A stretch of 64,000 nucleotides of DNA, from assembly GCA_031002005.1 (NCBI GenBank), contig JARYHS010008074.1, positions 278,381,930 through 278,445,929 of the forward strand. The letters run 5' to 3'. Source of the DNA: Vandiemenella viatica (Eukaryota > Arthropoda > Insecta > Orthoptera > Morabidae). The translations under genes and the position numbers were made by a program. Below, in pieces: positions 24,955 to 36,372 of the stretch. How positions within the stretch are numbered: position 1 is the stretch's first letter; each line of letters starts with the position of its first letter. Under the pieces are notes generated by a model, which was not told where the DNA came from, ran no database searches, and saw nothing but the letters and a program-made list of their open reading frames with translations.

Positions 24955-26258
24955 TCATGTCAGAAAATAACCTCGTTAAATGTTCATTATCTTGCTAAAA
25001 CCATTTAGAAGGGGGCAATCTCATACAATTGTATAGTAAAGAACTTTTATATTGATTTTCTTAACAAGAAAGCACATTTTAAATCAATTCTAAAACATTT
25101 TTGTAAAAGACATAATACTCAAATAAGGTTGTTTTTCAGTCATGATGAATTTTGTTGCATTCATTTCCACTAAGAAAGCAGAGAATAACAATCACCTTAA
25201 GGTGGTTTTTGTGTGCTTTTAAAATTTATATAAGGAGATATTTCAAATCAAAATAATTCGATCTTTTTAGAAAAAAGAGCTAGAAAGATTAAAGTATGCT
25301 TAAACGAAAGAGAAAAAATCAGTTAGTAATTAACATATTACAGTTCAGAGCGAACTTGAAATTTAAAGTAAGAAAAACGAAATTTAGTGTTATAATGTGA
25401 TAGCATCACCATGTGTGACTTTTAGAAATTAATATCTCTTAAATGAGAATAATGATTAGAAGAGTTATCATAACCAAAAAGATTGGGAATAAATTAAACT
25501 ATGACATATTAAAATTTTGGGAAAATCCGAGTAAAATTAGTGTTCCACAGGAGTGGGGTTTTTTCTAATTTACTAAAGAATAGTGTTTCCCCATGGGAAA
25601 ACACCATTATTCTATGGCAATTCAGCAATAGATAAGCCCAGTCTATAAAAAGCCTACCAGTGCAAGCAGTTTGTAAGAATTTTCAAACAGTTTTACGGTG
25701 CAGGCAGTCTTGAACAGTTTCAGGAGTAGTCTTGAGAAACAGTTTTGAAGTACATGTCACAGCGCGAGGTAAAATTCAAAATGTAACTACTGAAAGTTTA
25801 ACTATCTCACCTCGGAACAAGTTCATGGATTTTCTCATTCACTTTAAGGAAACTTTAAGATAACCTCAGTGAAAGAACTTCTTTACGATAGTTTAAGAAG
25901 TCAACAGAAGCAGTGTTTGAAAATTACTTTGAAGGTCACTCTAGTTGTGGGGTTGCAAATGGAAAATATTTTTGCAAGAGTGAATGCTGCATCGGTATAG
26001 CGCCTGGGAGGATAACCTGCATCTTCATATGTGATTTTGAAGTTTGATTTGCCTTAAATGTTTTCAACTAGTTTAATCTGATACCAGCTTTAACTTCATA
26101 AAACTCTCAGAATATATTTAAATTTGTAATTACAGTGGGCAGCCGGTTTAAAGAACTTTAGAATCTTCGAGAACAGTATCAGTTATACAGGCAACACAAT
26201 CAAGCAAATGCGAATGTTGCATTACCCCAATGAACATTTGGTCGTTACAATCACCACT
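24955..26258 (+). repeat. Dispersed repeat R, copy 2
   Basis: Same sequence as 6840-8103 with the 3' end preserved. The right boundary near 26258 (tttggtcgttacaatcacc) is set by comparison with the inverted copy at 45561-46632, which starts with the complementary ggttattgtcatgcc sequence directly next to LINE-A DNA. The first P4-ATPase exon lies about 650 bases downstream. Confidence 0.7.
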
Positions 26259-26912
26259 CTCTGCCATTGTTTATGATAAGCATTGGTTTATCTCCCAACA
26301 ACTCAGTACCGGATTAGCCGCATAGTAAGAGTTAGCTAACGCTACGGGCGCTGCGACTTCCTGGGGCCCGCCTAGGATTCAGAAGGGTGACCCTTTTTTT
26401 TCCTATACGTCTATACGTCTACCATTGCCCCACATGGCAAAAACCAAGAGCCCCTTCTTCACATTTGCTGTGGTCCCCGTGCTGTTTTAATCCAGCACTG
26501 AAAGAACTCACTTTGTTGTGAGATTAAAGAGTTTCATGGTGCCGAGTAGTGATAAAAAGAATTCTTGAGATCTTAGCCACATTGTACCCTCGAAACCTAG
26601 CAGGAGTGAACATTTTTATGTGATTGTAAGTTCAAGAACTTATTTTGTCCTTTGTTTTAATTATATGTTACATTGTTTTAATGTTCCATGATATGTCACT
26701 TTTCTTTGGAGTAGACAGAAGTAAACTTGGAAAGCTTTTGACTTCCCTTAATACCTGCTTTCTGTATTTTTTTATTTTTTATTTTTTTTTTTTTTGCCAA
26801 CTCATGATTTCTTTCTTAATTTTATATAGTAATTTTCTATCTTTATCATATTAATAATGTATAGTCTAACACAGGACGGTTTTGTTAGGATGTGTTGTGT
26901 TTATTGTTTCAG
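26259..26912. other. Intron sequence before the first P4-ATPase exon
   Basis: Contains a GC-rich block at about 26310-26370 (gctacgggcgctgcgacttcc) unlike its AT-rich surroundings, possibly a remnant of a DNA transposon, and T-rich runs at 26766-26795 that would act as a polypyrimidine-rich stretch. No coding region. Confidence 0.4.
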
Positions 26913-27071
26913 CCAGAAATAGAACTATTTCTGCTAGCTATGTCATACCGTACAGGTGCTTTCATCTGCAAGAGGAACAAATAACAATGATGCACAAGTT
27001 GACACTGATCCATTAAGAGATTATCAAGCATCCAGCCCAGATGAAAAGGCTCTTGTTTCAGCTAGTGCTAG
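26913..27071 (+). CDS. ATP11-type P4-ATPase, internal exon 1 (N-domain start), with apparent 2-base deletion
   Basis: This exon encodes part of the cytoplasmic nucleotide-binding domain of a class 6 P4-ATPase, which flips phospholipids across membranes. It is bounded by an acceptor (tgtttcag) and a donor (gtgggtaa). The second reading segment gives CHTVQV, then DYQASSPDEKALVSASAR; SSPDEKALV is a hallmark of the P4 family. The first segment, PEIELFLLAM, lies in another frame. The two join only if two bases are missing near 26942, so the exon as assembled is frameshifted. The same assembly shows many small indels between duplicated copies, so a consensus error is likelier than a broken gene. 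The exon ends after two bases of an Arg codon, completed by the first base of the exon at 40047. The phosphorylation motif DKTG must lie upstream and was not found in the window. Confidence 0.85.
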
Positions 27072-27619
27072 GTGGGTAAAAACATTTAACGACTGAGAGG
27101 CGGCAATTTTTGGGACTTAATATTTTTGTTTGCATTTACACTACCACGCATTACTTTTGTAACAGTGACAATTAAAATGCTGTTAGACAGTGAAATTAAA
27201 CCTGTCGCTCCCCACAAATGAACATAAAATTGTAAATTATGTACATGATTTTGTGTTTGTAATAGCTCTCCTGTCTTCACCTGTGGTTAGTGATGGATTT
27301 AACATCCCTATCCTTCCTGGTGTAAATTGTTTTTAGTTATCTGCAGCAAATGGTGAAGTGATTCCTTTCACATTTTTCCATAAAATATAATCCTATGACA
27401 TTGTGGACTTGTATTACCAGAAGCAAATGGGTGGATATGTTGCTAAGATTTCTGTTATAAATGATTTTTATGCATTTGTAAAGTTTTTTCATACATATTT
27501 GTATTCTAGCTGCAAAAGGTAACATTTGTTTTTGAATTTCTAAGAAAATATTATTTTCCATCAATAAAGATATCTATTATCACAATTAATATGATGCTAG
27601 CTAATATAATATAATACAA

Positions 27620-28290
27620 TATTTAATTAAATTGCAATGGAGCTCATGCTCCGGTGGTCTCCTTTCCTGCACCCACCTCTACAAATTTTAGCTTTAAATT
27701 CTTTCAAAGTTTTTGGTAAAGTATTCATCATTTCCCTTGTTAACTTATTCCAATCCCTGACACCCTTACCCAAAAAAGAGAATCTTCCTACACCCTTGTG
27801 TCTGAAATCGAGTGCCAGCTTATGGTCATGGTTATCTTTTCCCTTCCATGCATTACTTTTAATTCCTACACCAATTTATTTCCATGCCTCATCACCAATA
27901 TACAACTTGTACACTCCCATGACCATCTTCACCCTCCTCCTGTCTTCCAATGAATCCCATTCCAGCTCTTTTATCATATCTTCTACTGATTGCATTCTGT
28001 GGTAATTTCCGGAAGCAAATCTAGCAGCCTTTTTTGCACCCTCTCCAACTCCTGTATTTGATACACAAAATGTGGGTCCCATACTACACTACAATATTCA
28101 AGTAATGGTCTGACCAAAGTTTTTTAACCCAATTCCTTTAATTCTCTCATACATCCCCTCATCACTCTCCCCAACAAGTGCAGAATTTTTAAACCTTTTC
28201 CTACTACCTAACCAATGTGTCCTGCCCAGTTAGCTTGTTATCAAATGTAATGCCAAGATATTTACATTTCAAGTCTTCAACATGCAATTC
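27620..28290 (-). pseudogene. LINE-A 3' end, minus orientation
   Basis: Reverse complement of the 3' end of LINE-A. The sense strand reads, after the RT, the conserved C-terminal block around ARFASGNYHRMQS and ELEWDSLEDRRRVKMVMGVY, and ends in ttgcaatttaattaa-type tail sequence at about 27620. It faces a second LINE-A 3' fragment at 28300 with a gap of about 40 bases. Confidence 0.85.
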
Positions 28291-28299
28291 CTATGACAT

Positions 28300-28992
28300 T
28301 AAGACATTGAATATAAATATCTTGGCATTACTTTTGATAACAAGCTTAACTGGGCTGGACACATTGGACAGGTGGTAGGAAAAGTTTTCAAAGTTCTGCA
28401 CTTGTTGGAGAGAGTGATCAGGGAATGTACGGGAAAAGTAAAGGAATTGGGTTACAAAACTTTGGTCAGACCATTGCTCGAATATGGTAGTGTAGTATGG
28501 AACCCTCACTTTACGTATCAAATACAGGAGTTGGAGAGGGTGCAAAGAAGGGCTGCTAGATTTGTTTCTGGAAATTATAACATAATGCAATCAGCGACAG
28601 ATATGATGAAGGAGCTGAAATGGGATTCATTGCAAGACAGGAGGAGGATGAGGAGGGTCATGGGAGTGTACAGGGCATATACTGGCGATGAGGCATGGAA
28701 AGATATTGCAATAGGTATGAAAAGTAGTGCATGGAAGGGAAAAGATGACCATGACCACAAGCTGACACTCAATTTCAGGCACAAGGGTGTGGGAAGATTC
28801 TCTTTTTTAGGTAAGGTTGTCAGGGTTGGAATGAGTTACCAAGAGAAATGATGAATAATTTACCAAAAACTTTGGAAGAATTTAAAGATAAAATTTGTAG
28901 AGGGCAAATGTAGGTGGGTGCAGGATAGGGGGATGATGGGCGTGTAGGGAAATTGCCACCGGAGCCTATGATCTATTGCAATTAAATTAAAT
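28300..28992 (+). pseudogene. LINE-A 3' end, plus orientation
   Basis: A frame of 159 codons (28372-28851) reads GKVFKVLHLLERVIRE, YKTLVRPLLEYGSVVWNPHF, RAARFVSGNYNIMQS and MKELKWDSLQDRRRMRRVMG, the C-terminal region after the RT domain of CR1-like ORF2 proteins. It ends with a noncoding gggaaattgccacc block, ctattgcaatt and an attaa-type tandem tail. There is no RT catalytic motif and no start signal, so this is a truncated LINE, not a gene. Confidence 0.88.
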
Positions 28993-29084
28993 TAAAAAAA
29001 ATTTCTTTACCCTTTTTATAATCACAATCAACATTAAGTTTTTTGTGTATCTAATAAAGGAAGAGAGGTTTTTTTTTTATAACT

Positions 29085-29260
29085 TTACACATCATCAACA
29101 TTGGGATGATTAGAGGCAGAAAGGATTGGAGGTATGGAATGGGAAGTAATTCAACTGTGGTCTTTTGAAGGGAAACAATAAAAAAATTGAATTTTGTATG
29201 GCCAGACAGGGATTCAAACACGTGTGCTCCTGAATGTGAGGCTAGAGCATTACTGCTCAC
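29085..29260 (-). repeat. SINE-1 copy, head split off by a solo LTR
   Basis: Third copy of the family, with gtcttttgaaggg and gccagacagggattcaaaca. The head stops at 29260 and continues after the LTR-like element as ccaccatctcagt at 31031, matching the ccaccatgcttggt of the 38288 copy. Confidence 0.75.
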
Positions 29261-31026
29261 TGTAAGCACCTTAGAATTCGGGTAAATTCTAGTTTTCTTG
29301 GCTATAGAGCATAAGGAATGGAGTAAGCTTTCCAGTAAACATAAAAATTTTCAGTTAGCAACTACAGCATATGAGAGACATGTTTCATGCAAAGGCGATA
29401 CTGCAACCTAATAAGCCGATTTAAAAACAGTAAACTCACTCAAAACACAATACAAGCCTTAAATAAACAATTTCTAATAGTAAATAACCTTTAAACTAAC
29501 CTGAAACAGTGTTATACATAATTATCCGATTGGTAAACAGTCGATTTTGGTTACGTGATAATTTCACTAATTCTTAACACTTTTTGGTGCAGTAAAGTAA
29601 TTTCATAATAATAATAACCTGAAAGAAGGAAAAATTCATTAAAATTCAGTAGTTTCAGGCCATGTAAATAGAGTAAATAAAATTTTAAACACTTCGTTAG
29701 ACACACATGTAGTTTCAGCATTAAATAACCACACGTTTTCGACAATTTCCCGAACTATAAAGTAAATTTCCTGAAAGAGTAAAGAATCTAGTATATCATA
29801 TTAAAGATCAAAATATTCCATGCAGTATAACAAATATTAAATCAATTTTCAAGTTATTACGTCGTAAACTAAAATCTGGTACTTTTCGAAATTAAACTGT
29901 AGATAATTGAGACCATTTCCGTAAACAAAACTACTTTTGAAACACGTAATAAAATTCAAAAAAAAATTCTGCTGATAACACTTTTTCAATATAAACAAGA
30001 GTTTAATAATTATTAACAAGAAACCAAATTTTTTCCAATATGTCGTCTAGGCAATCTCAACCTAGATTTTAGTAAGATTAATATCTTCTCTAATACACCA
30101 CCGATAATAATAATAGTTACATTTTTGAAATTAGGAGCAAACACAGAACACGTTGACACTAATTTAAACATGATAATTTGTAATCCAGCAGAAATTTCTA
30201 AAATTGCACAAATTAAGAAATAGATCGGGGATTTACCAACTGTTTTTAGGAAATTCATTACCATTGCGCTCACATACTTTAATTATTCACAAAAAGATGC
30301 ATTAATTTAGAATTATAGTCATCATACTTTTAATAAACCTTAAGGGCCAGGCTGTTAAGCTTTGAACACTAACGATAATTAAACTTTTTTATACTATTTT
30401 TTGGTAAGCGGTAGATCACGGTTAGCGGCAGAGGGTATAAATTAAGCTGCTAAGGCCGTCTGGCTGTCATGATTCGTCTGTCTTTATTCTTTGGTCTTTT
30501 AGCCTTTTGTTTCAAGTCTCAGAGTAATCATGCACTTGTGTGTTTTGTTGTGTAGTGTGAGTGTCGGTCAGCTAACTTCCAGTCGTTTTTTTTGAACTTT
30601 CAGATACTACATGTACATGATACACCGCCATGTTAACTATTCCCGCCAGTGACTATGGACTTAAAATTTTTCTAAAGGGGTTTAGTCTGGTACTTCTTCC
30701 TCTTTATGACTTGTAATTTTTGGAGACGTTTAGTTTGATTGCCAATTCGATTGAAATAGCTATTTTTCAAATGTGACTGTGAAATAAATTCAAAATTTCT
30801 CATCAAGTGGATTTACATGCTTTCATAGTGAACATTAACCTTTCCTTAGCTTTTGGTTTAAATCAGCTTTGTGGTGACTGATAGGCCTTACAGTCGAATT
30901 ATCCAGGCCGATACATGGTCATTCAAATTTATTAATGCAACCTTAGTAGAACTTTTAACAAGTCAGAAGTCAGTTAAGGTAACTAAACCAATACTTCACC
31001 CCGATATACTGGTTTAGCCCCTTACA
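29261..31026 (+). repeat. Solo-LTR-like element, copy 1 (1.77 kb)
   Basis: Starts TGTAAGCACC and ends CCCCTTACA, so the ends are inverted (TGTAAG/CTTACA) and of the TG...CA type. It is flanked by tcac on both sides (29257-29260 and 31027-31030) and splits a SINE, which proves insertion. A TATA box (tataaatt) is at 30436 and aataaa at 30783, in the order expected of U3-R-U5 in + orientation. No coding region is present; the open frames are chance. A second copy is at 62013. Confidence 0.75.
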
Positions 31027-31040
31027 TCACCCACCATCTC

Positions 31041-34000
31041 AGTAGGAAAGAGAGAAACCATTTCATACCACAGATGATGGCAGCACTGTGCAGAATAAGA
31101 AAAAAACACAAACACAAATTTGTATGGTAATTTTCAGTTTTTAACTCTTCATCAGCTGTAGAACATAAAATTGACAGGATTGGGGCCATAAAGCAACTAA
31201 GATGATATTGCTCAATGGCAGTTGACTGTGAGAAAGATTGTGGAGGAAATTAAAATTAGGAACAAGAATATAAACAAAATGAATAACAGAAGGGAATGAA
31301 CTCAAATCTAATTCACAGAAAAAATTACAACATACACATAATTTGGTAAGCATTGGTTCCTGCAGGGAATAAGGAAGGAAAGACAGGAAAATTGGAATGG
31401 CAGGGGCAAAGAAATGAAAGAGTGGAGAGATATCACTACAGAATTAGGCTAAGGTTTCCACTACCCAATATGTAAAGGTAACTCACTTAACTTGCTGACT
31501 GGGAGTACTCTGATAGCAGTAACTAAAGAAACAAGGATTAAAGTTAGTGGTACTGTGTACAGCTGCAAATACCACAAACTGGATGGTCAGAATTTTGGGT
31601 AGATACCATTAGCTGATGACCATTTATACATGTGGTTAATTGATTAGTAGTCTGTCCTGGGTATGATGCAATGCATTTTTTACAAATCATTTGGTAAATG
31701 AAATTTGAATTATCTCAGTCTCATACCCTACAATGTGAAATGTCTCCTCAGTGGTAAATCTGGTGAAGATGATTATAAATGGTTGAATATTGCCACAGCA
31801 TGTGTTGATTAAGTGGGAGGACCAAGGAGAATGTTAAATTGAAACATATGAACCAAAAGTTTTCTTAGGTTAAGGGTTATGCTTAATCAAGTTCTTGGAA
31901 AGGTGAGGTAGATTGATATTCGGGGGATACGTCCAATATCACAGCAGGAATGATACAGCAAATGTATTCAAAGCCTGGAAATAATTGTGGATGTAAGGTG
32001 TACTGACTGGGAAGTAGAATAGGAAACTTGTTTATGTACAAACTCAGTTATATTATGTTGTGATATTAATGTATGAACAATTAATGGAATTCTTGGTGAG
32101 AGAATGATAGTCAAAAGAAATATGCCTGTCATGAATATCAAGGCACTATGGGAGAGAGTATTTTGTACAAATAAGTAGCATCTTTCAAAGTAGAGATACT
32201 GTAGATGATTATTTGATTTGCTCTAAGAACGTTGTATTGTTATGAAATAGGGCCAATGGAAGTTTAGAGTTTTGTTGGAGTAGTGGGGATGTAGCAAGTT
32301 AGCTCATCAACTAAAAATCTGTGCCATATCCATTGATGGAAGGTAATAAGAGAAGAGCTACTTTCTTGGTTTGTAATTACATAGAAATGAGCTGTTTAAA
32401 TAGAGACTGCCACTTCCAAAACTGAACCAGTCAACTCAGCCTTGGGCAGCATATTATGCTCAGTGCCAAATTTCCCTACAATATTGCTGTTTCTTTGATT
32501 TTAATGACTTTTGCATTCTTCCTTCTGCAATCTAGCAAGGAAAGTGTATTCTACATAAGAGGAGATGTATAGGACTTCAGCTTTCCTTCCATTTGCAAAC
32601 AACATTCCTGGAAAACAGGCACAATTTTGGCTCAACGAGGAATTAAAAACATTTTCCAACCACTGACCACAATAAGGGACTGGTTAAATTCTGCACATGA
32701 TTGTGTGTGCCTAATGTCTCCTGATGTCTACAGTATCCCTCGAAGCGCAGGAAAGCCTCCATTGTAAAAAAATCCAGACTGACAGTGATCAGTGAACAGA
32801 ATACCAGTCCTACCTATATTTGCAGTAGTTCAAAATTTTAACAATTTCTAAGGATGTGTTTCCATTGATTTCAGCAACAACAAATTTACAAAGTCATTCA
32901 CTTTCTGTGTGTCACTGATTAGGGAAATTGTTAATCTGAGCTGCCACAGCAATAATTATAATGAACAGGTGCAGAGGCTAAAGCCCAAACAATACTTGGA
33001 AACCAGTCCTCTGCTAGGTTGTTAAAGGAATGTAACAAAGGTTATGACCACGATCATCTAGGAAACAACGGTGTTGTAAGTGAGCACAGCACTAAGAGTG
33101 ATAAACACTGTAGGCTGTGCTGATTGGCCAGGGTTTAGTACAGGCTGTGATTATAACAAAAGGCTCTGACCAGGAGATACTGCAGTAACTGGCCATCTAT
33201 CAAAATATTCAGACCATCATAATCTTATGGTAACCACTGAGAAAGTAGTTGAGACATGTTTAGAAAGCAAAATTCAGTGGCATATCCAAGAAGACTTCTA
33301 ACGAGAAATAAAAGGGCAGTAATATCTGAAACAGTGTTAGAATATCAATAAACTATCATAGTTCTCTTCGCAGAACTGTTCCAGGTTAATAAAGATTTCA
33401 GTCATACTGCTGTAGCAGCCGCAAAGATTTCTCTACATCTGCATCTAATCTTTGCAGTTCACAGAATTATTGGAATTAGAGGGAGCTATGCACCAAAATT
33501 AATCTCCTCTCTGAAAATTCAAATCCTAACAACATTAGCTAAAAAGGAATACATGTAAGCATCTTATTTGCCTGCTTTTATCTCTCCTGTAATTGCAGAC
33601 CAAATATGTTGACCAGCAAAGTATTTCTCCACAATCATAAATCAAAGAGGGTGTTTGCATTATGTCTGCAATTTAACTGGAAACAAAATCATTTGTCTGT
33701 AACATAGTTTTGGATCCAAATTCCCAGAAACTTTGTTTTTTTTTTATACTTTTGATAGTGCTGCGTTGTAGTTGTATCTCGATATTTGAATAATCTTTCC
33801 TTTTTATACTGTGAAATTGGAGGAATTTTGTTTTGTATTCATTTATCAATAAGTTATTACAGTTGAACTATTATTACTTCCTAACATGATATGAATTTTC
33901 CAATGATGCATGATAATCAGACATTCTCAGGTTACTTCTGGTTTTTTTCTATGGAAATCTGATATTTTATTGTACAGTTAATATCCATTGACAGAGCATT

Positions 34001-34200
34001 TATTAATGTGTATGGAAATCTAATCTTCTTCATGACAGTCAATATAATATTGGTATGGTCAAGTTCCAGAATAGTTGCAGACTATCCAGAAGGTACAGAA
34101 AATTGCGAGGAATAGTCAACCTTAAAATTTTCCGTTCTACTGCCAGGCTAGGCCAAGAATTAAAATCATTTCCTCTTACCCAGGGCACTTACCTATAAAG
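31041..34200. other. Unclassified intron DNA
   Basis: No coding region recognised. The + strand near 33090-33300 has short tracts faintly like a Penelope GIY-YIG end (DKHCRLC, HNLMVTT-like), too weak to call. Confidence 0.35.
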
Positions 34201-34541
34201 GCAGCCTTGTTTGGTAAGTGAGGGCACGCATAGACTTATTTAGTAATCGGAGCGGCTCCAAGGACTTTTTAGGCAACTTTGCCACTGGGGGTGGTGCCTT
34301 GTCAGTATAAAGCCCTCCTCAATCATGCACTAGGCACCAACTGAAGCCCATAACTGCAAAGGACACCCCAGGACTTGCTGGCTGGCACTCCACACACTCT
34401 CCGCCGTGATCCAAAGTGAACAGATCTATTGCATCATTAAACTATTGTACACAGAAGCTTCTCAAAGCGATGCACTGTTATGGCTGGACACCCTTCATGA
34501 AGAAGGCTGCCAATAAACTGCTCATAGCTACAGTTTGACTG
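34200..34541. other. Unclassified stretch, possible LTR remnant
   Basis: Contains gtataaagccctcct at 34307 and is richer in GC than its surroundings; after the SINE at 34542 it may continue to about 34860, where an aataaa occurs. No termini or duplications found. Confidence 0.25.
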
Positions 34542-34757
34542 TCTCTCTAACAGCGAGGTCTTTAGAGACAGGAAAGGATGGGGGGCAAGGAATGGGAAGG
34601 AATTTGGCCATGGCCTTTTGAAGGAAGCATCCTGGCATTTGCCTAAAGTGATTTGGAAAACCATGGAAAACCCAAATCTGGATGCCTGGACAGGGATTCA
34701 AACCGCCATCCTCCCGAATGCGAGGCCAGAACGCTAGCCGTTACACCACCACACTCG
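34542..34757 (-). repeat. SINE-1 copy
   Basis: Same family and orientation as 38288-38505: head with gtggtggtgtaacggcta and cggtttgaatccctg, body with gggttttccatggttttcc and aggccatgg. Probable target duplication gtttgactg/gtatgactg, 9 bases with one mismatch, at 34533-34541 and 34758-34766. Confidence 0.8.
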
Positions 34758-34766
34758 GTATGACTG

Positions 34767-36372
34767 ATTTACTCTACCCTTGCTGCTCCCTAGCGTACCA
34801 TACTAAGCTCGGGAGCAGAGCTAGTACAATAATAAATTCTGCTGTAGAGGTGGCATCCTACAGTCCTAAGAGGAATAAGACCACAACAGTAGAAAATAAG
34901 TGAAAATTCTGATGCTATGTACTAACTATACCAGCACCCAGTTAATTGTTTCAGAAGAGAGAAAATGGCATGGCAAGGAAATTCTCACATTTTTAATCAC
35001 ATAATCTGACTGAAGTTTGATAAGTTTTATAATGGTTAAAACAGTTTGTAAATTATAAACACTTATTTAGCAAAAATTTAGTATATTTCTTTATCGTCAA
35101 ATCCTCGTACTACATACAAAATTTTTCACTCACTACTTGATTTTATCCAATATTACTGTACAAAATGCATTAGTAAACATTCATGGGTCTAGTAATTTTT
35201 ATTCTGGTTATTACTCATACACAAATACTAACTATGACATGTTTCAAATTTCAGAGGTAAATAGTGATCTATTATCAAAGAATATAGCATAAAAAGTAAA
35301 ATAAAAATTTGCTAATTCTGTAAATGCCAATAATTTTACTGCCTGCTTTCTTTTTTGAACTAGCAGTGATGATGTCTTGTATCAGAGATGCTCTCAGTCA
35401 TTTTTTTTCTCCCCATTGTAAATTACCACTCTTAATTTACTAAATTTTGCACACATTTTTTAATGAATCAACATCAGGAATAAATTGAGCTCTTGTTCCA
35501 TGTGTGCACTAAATTCAAAATAACTTCATCATTGACTAAGTATTACCATCTAAATTAGTTTAAAGCTTTCAATTATAAATTAAATAGTTAAGATCATTGT
35601 TAGTGAGGCAAAATACAAACATTTTCTCTCGTTAATAGAGCTCTGAAAATCACATATTGTTAGTGGCTAATACTTATTTCTTTTTTGCTAGTTTTTTTAT
35701 TTTTTGTTTAGAAATTAGCTGAAATCTTGGTAGTAATATTATATAGAGAAAATTGTAATTAAACCTATAGGTATATCTAATTTAACATCTCAAATTTCTT
35801 GTATTTTTAAAAAAATAAGTGTTATAGATTCGGATTGTTGTAGATTATTTTTAAAACATATTTAGATGTTTGTTCTGTCTGAAATATAACAGTTTGTTAC
35901 TTTCATTAGTATTAAAGCATGAAAATAACAATAATCTGGTAGTAATACAACAAATATATATAATAAATAAATAATAGTAAATATCAGACTTCTGCTTCAA
36001 TAATATCAATCCTAAAAAAATCTATTATAGATGTAACTTTGTAAATTATAGATATATTTATTGATTATTTCAGTCCTGAATACAATAGCTTCTTAGTTAC
36101 TTATTTCAGTCTTAAATACAATAGTTTCATATTTACTTATTTCCAAAAATATTAAATAGCAACTTCTTAGCAAACATAATAAAAGTATTTAATAAAAGTA
36201 TTTAATTAAAGTAATTTTATCTACTTATTAATTACAGTAACTTGATTGAGGATTATGCCTTAATCAAGCTCTTATCCAATTTAATAAAAACATAGTATTA
36301 ACTTTATTAGACTACTATATCAAACAAATTTAAGGTTAATTTAAAAGGTGTTAGAAGTATTTGGGAAAAATC
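34767..36372. other. AT-rich intron DNA
   Basis: Long AT-rich stretch with tandem-like runs of atttaataaaagtatttaat near 36180. Nothing recognised. Confidence 0.5.

Larger units (their letters stand above)
18121..26230. repeat. Copy 2 of the >=8.1 kb direct duplication
   Basis: Second copy of 1-8103, continuous with unique sequence on both sides. On the left it continues into the inverted arm of PLE-1 (18026 on). On the right it continues past the end of repeat R to the first P4-ATPase exon. Many differences from copy 1 are one or two bases, often in homopolymers, a pattern typical of sequencing or consensus noise. Confidence 0.97.

Noticed and set aside
28372..28851. Possible host gene of 159 codons on the plus strand
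   Set aside because: It matches the C-terminal region of CR1-like ORF2 proteins, repeats in inverted form nearby, and ends at a LINE tail.
32940..33320. Possible fourth Penelope GIY-YIG remnant
   Set aside because: Only a few residues (DKHCRLC and a later HNLMV-like run) resemble the family; too short and broken to support.
34682..34903. 73-codon open frame on the plus strand
   Set aside because: It runs antisense through a SINE and has no recognisable motif.
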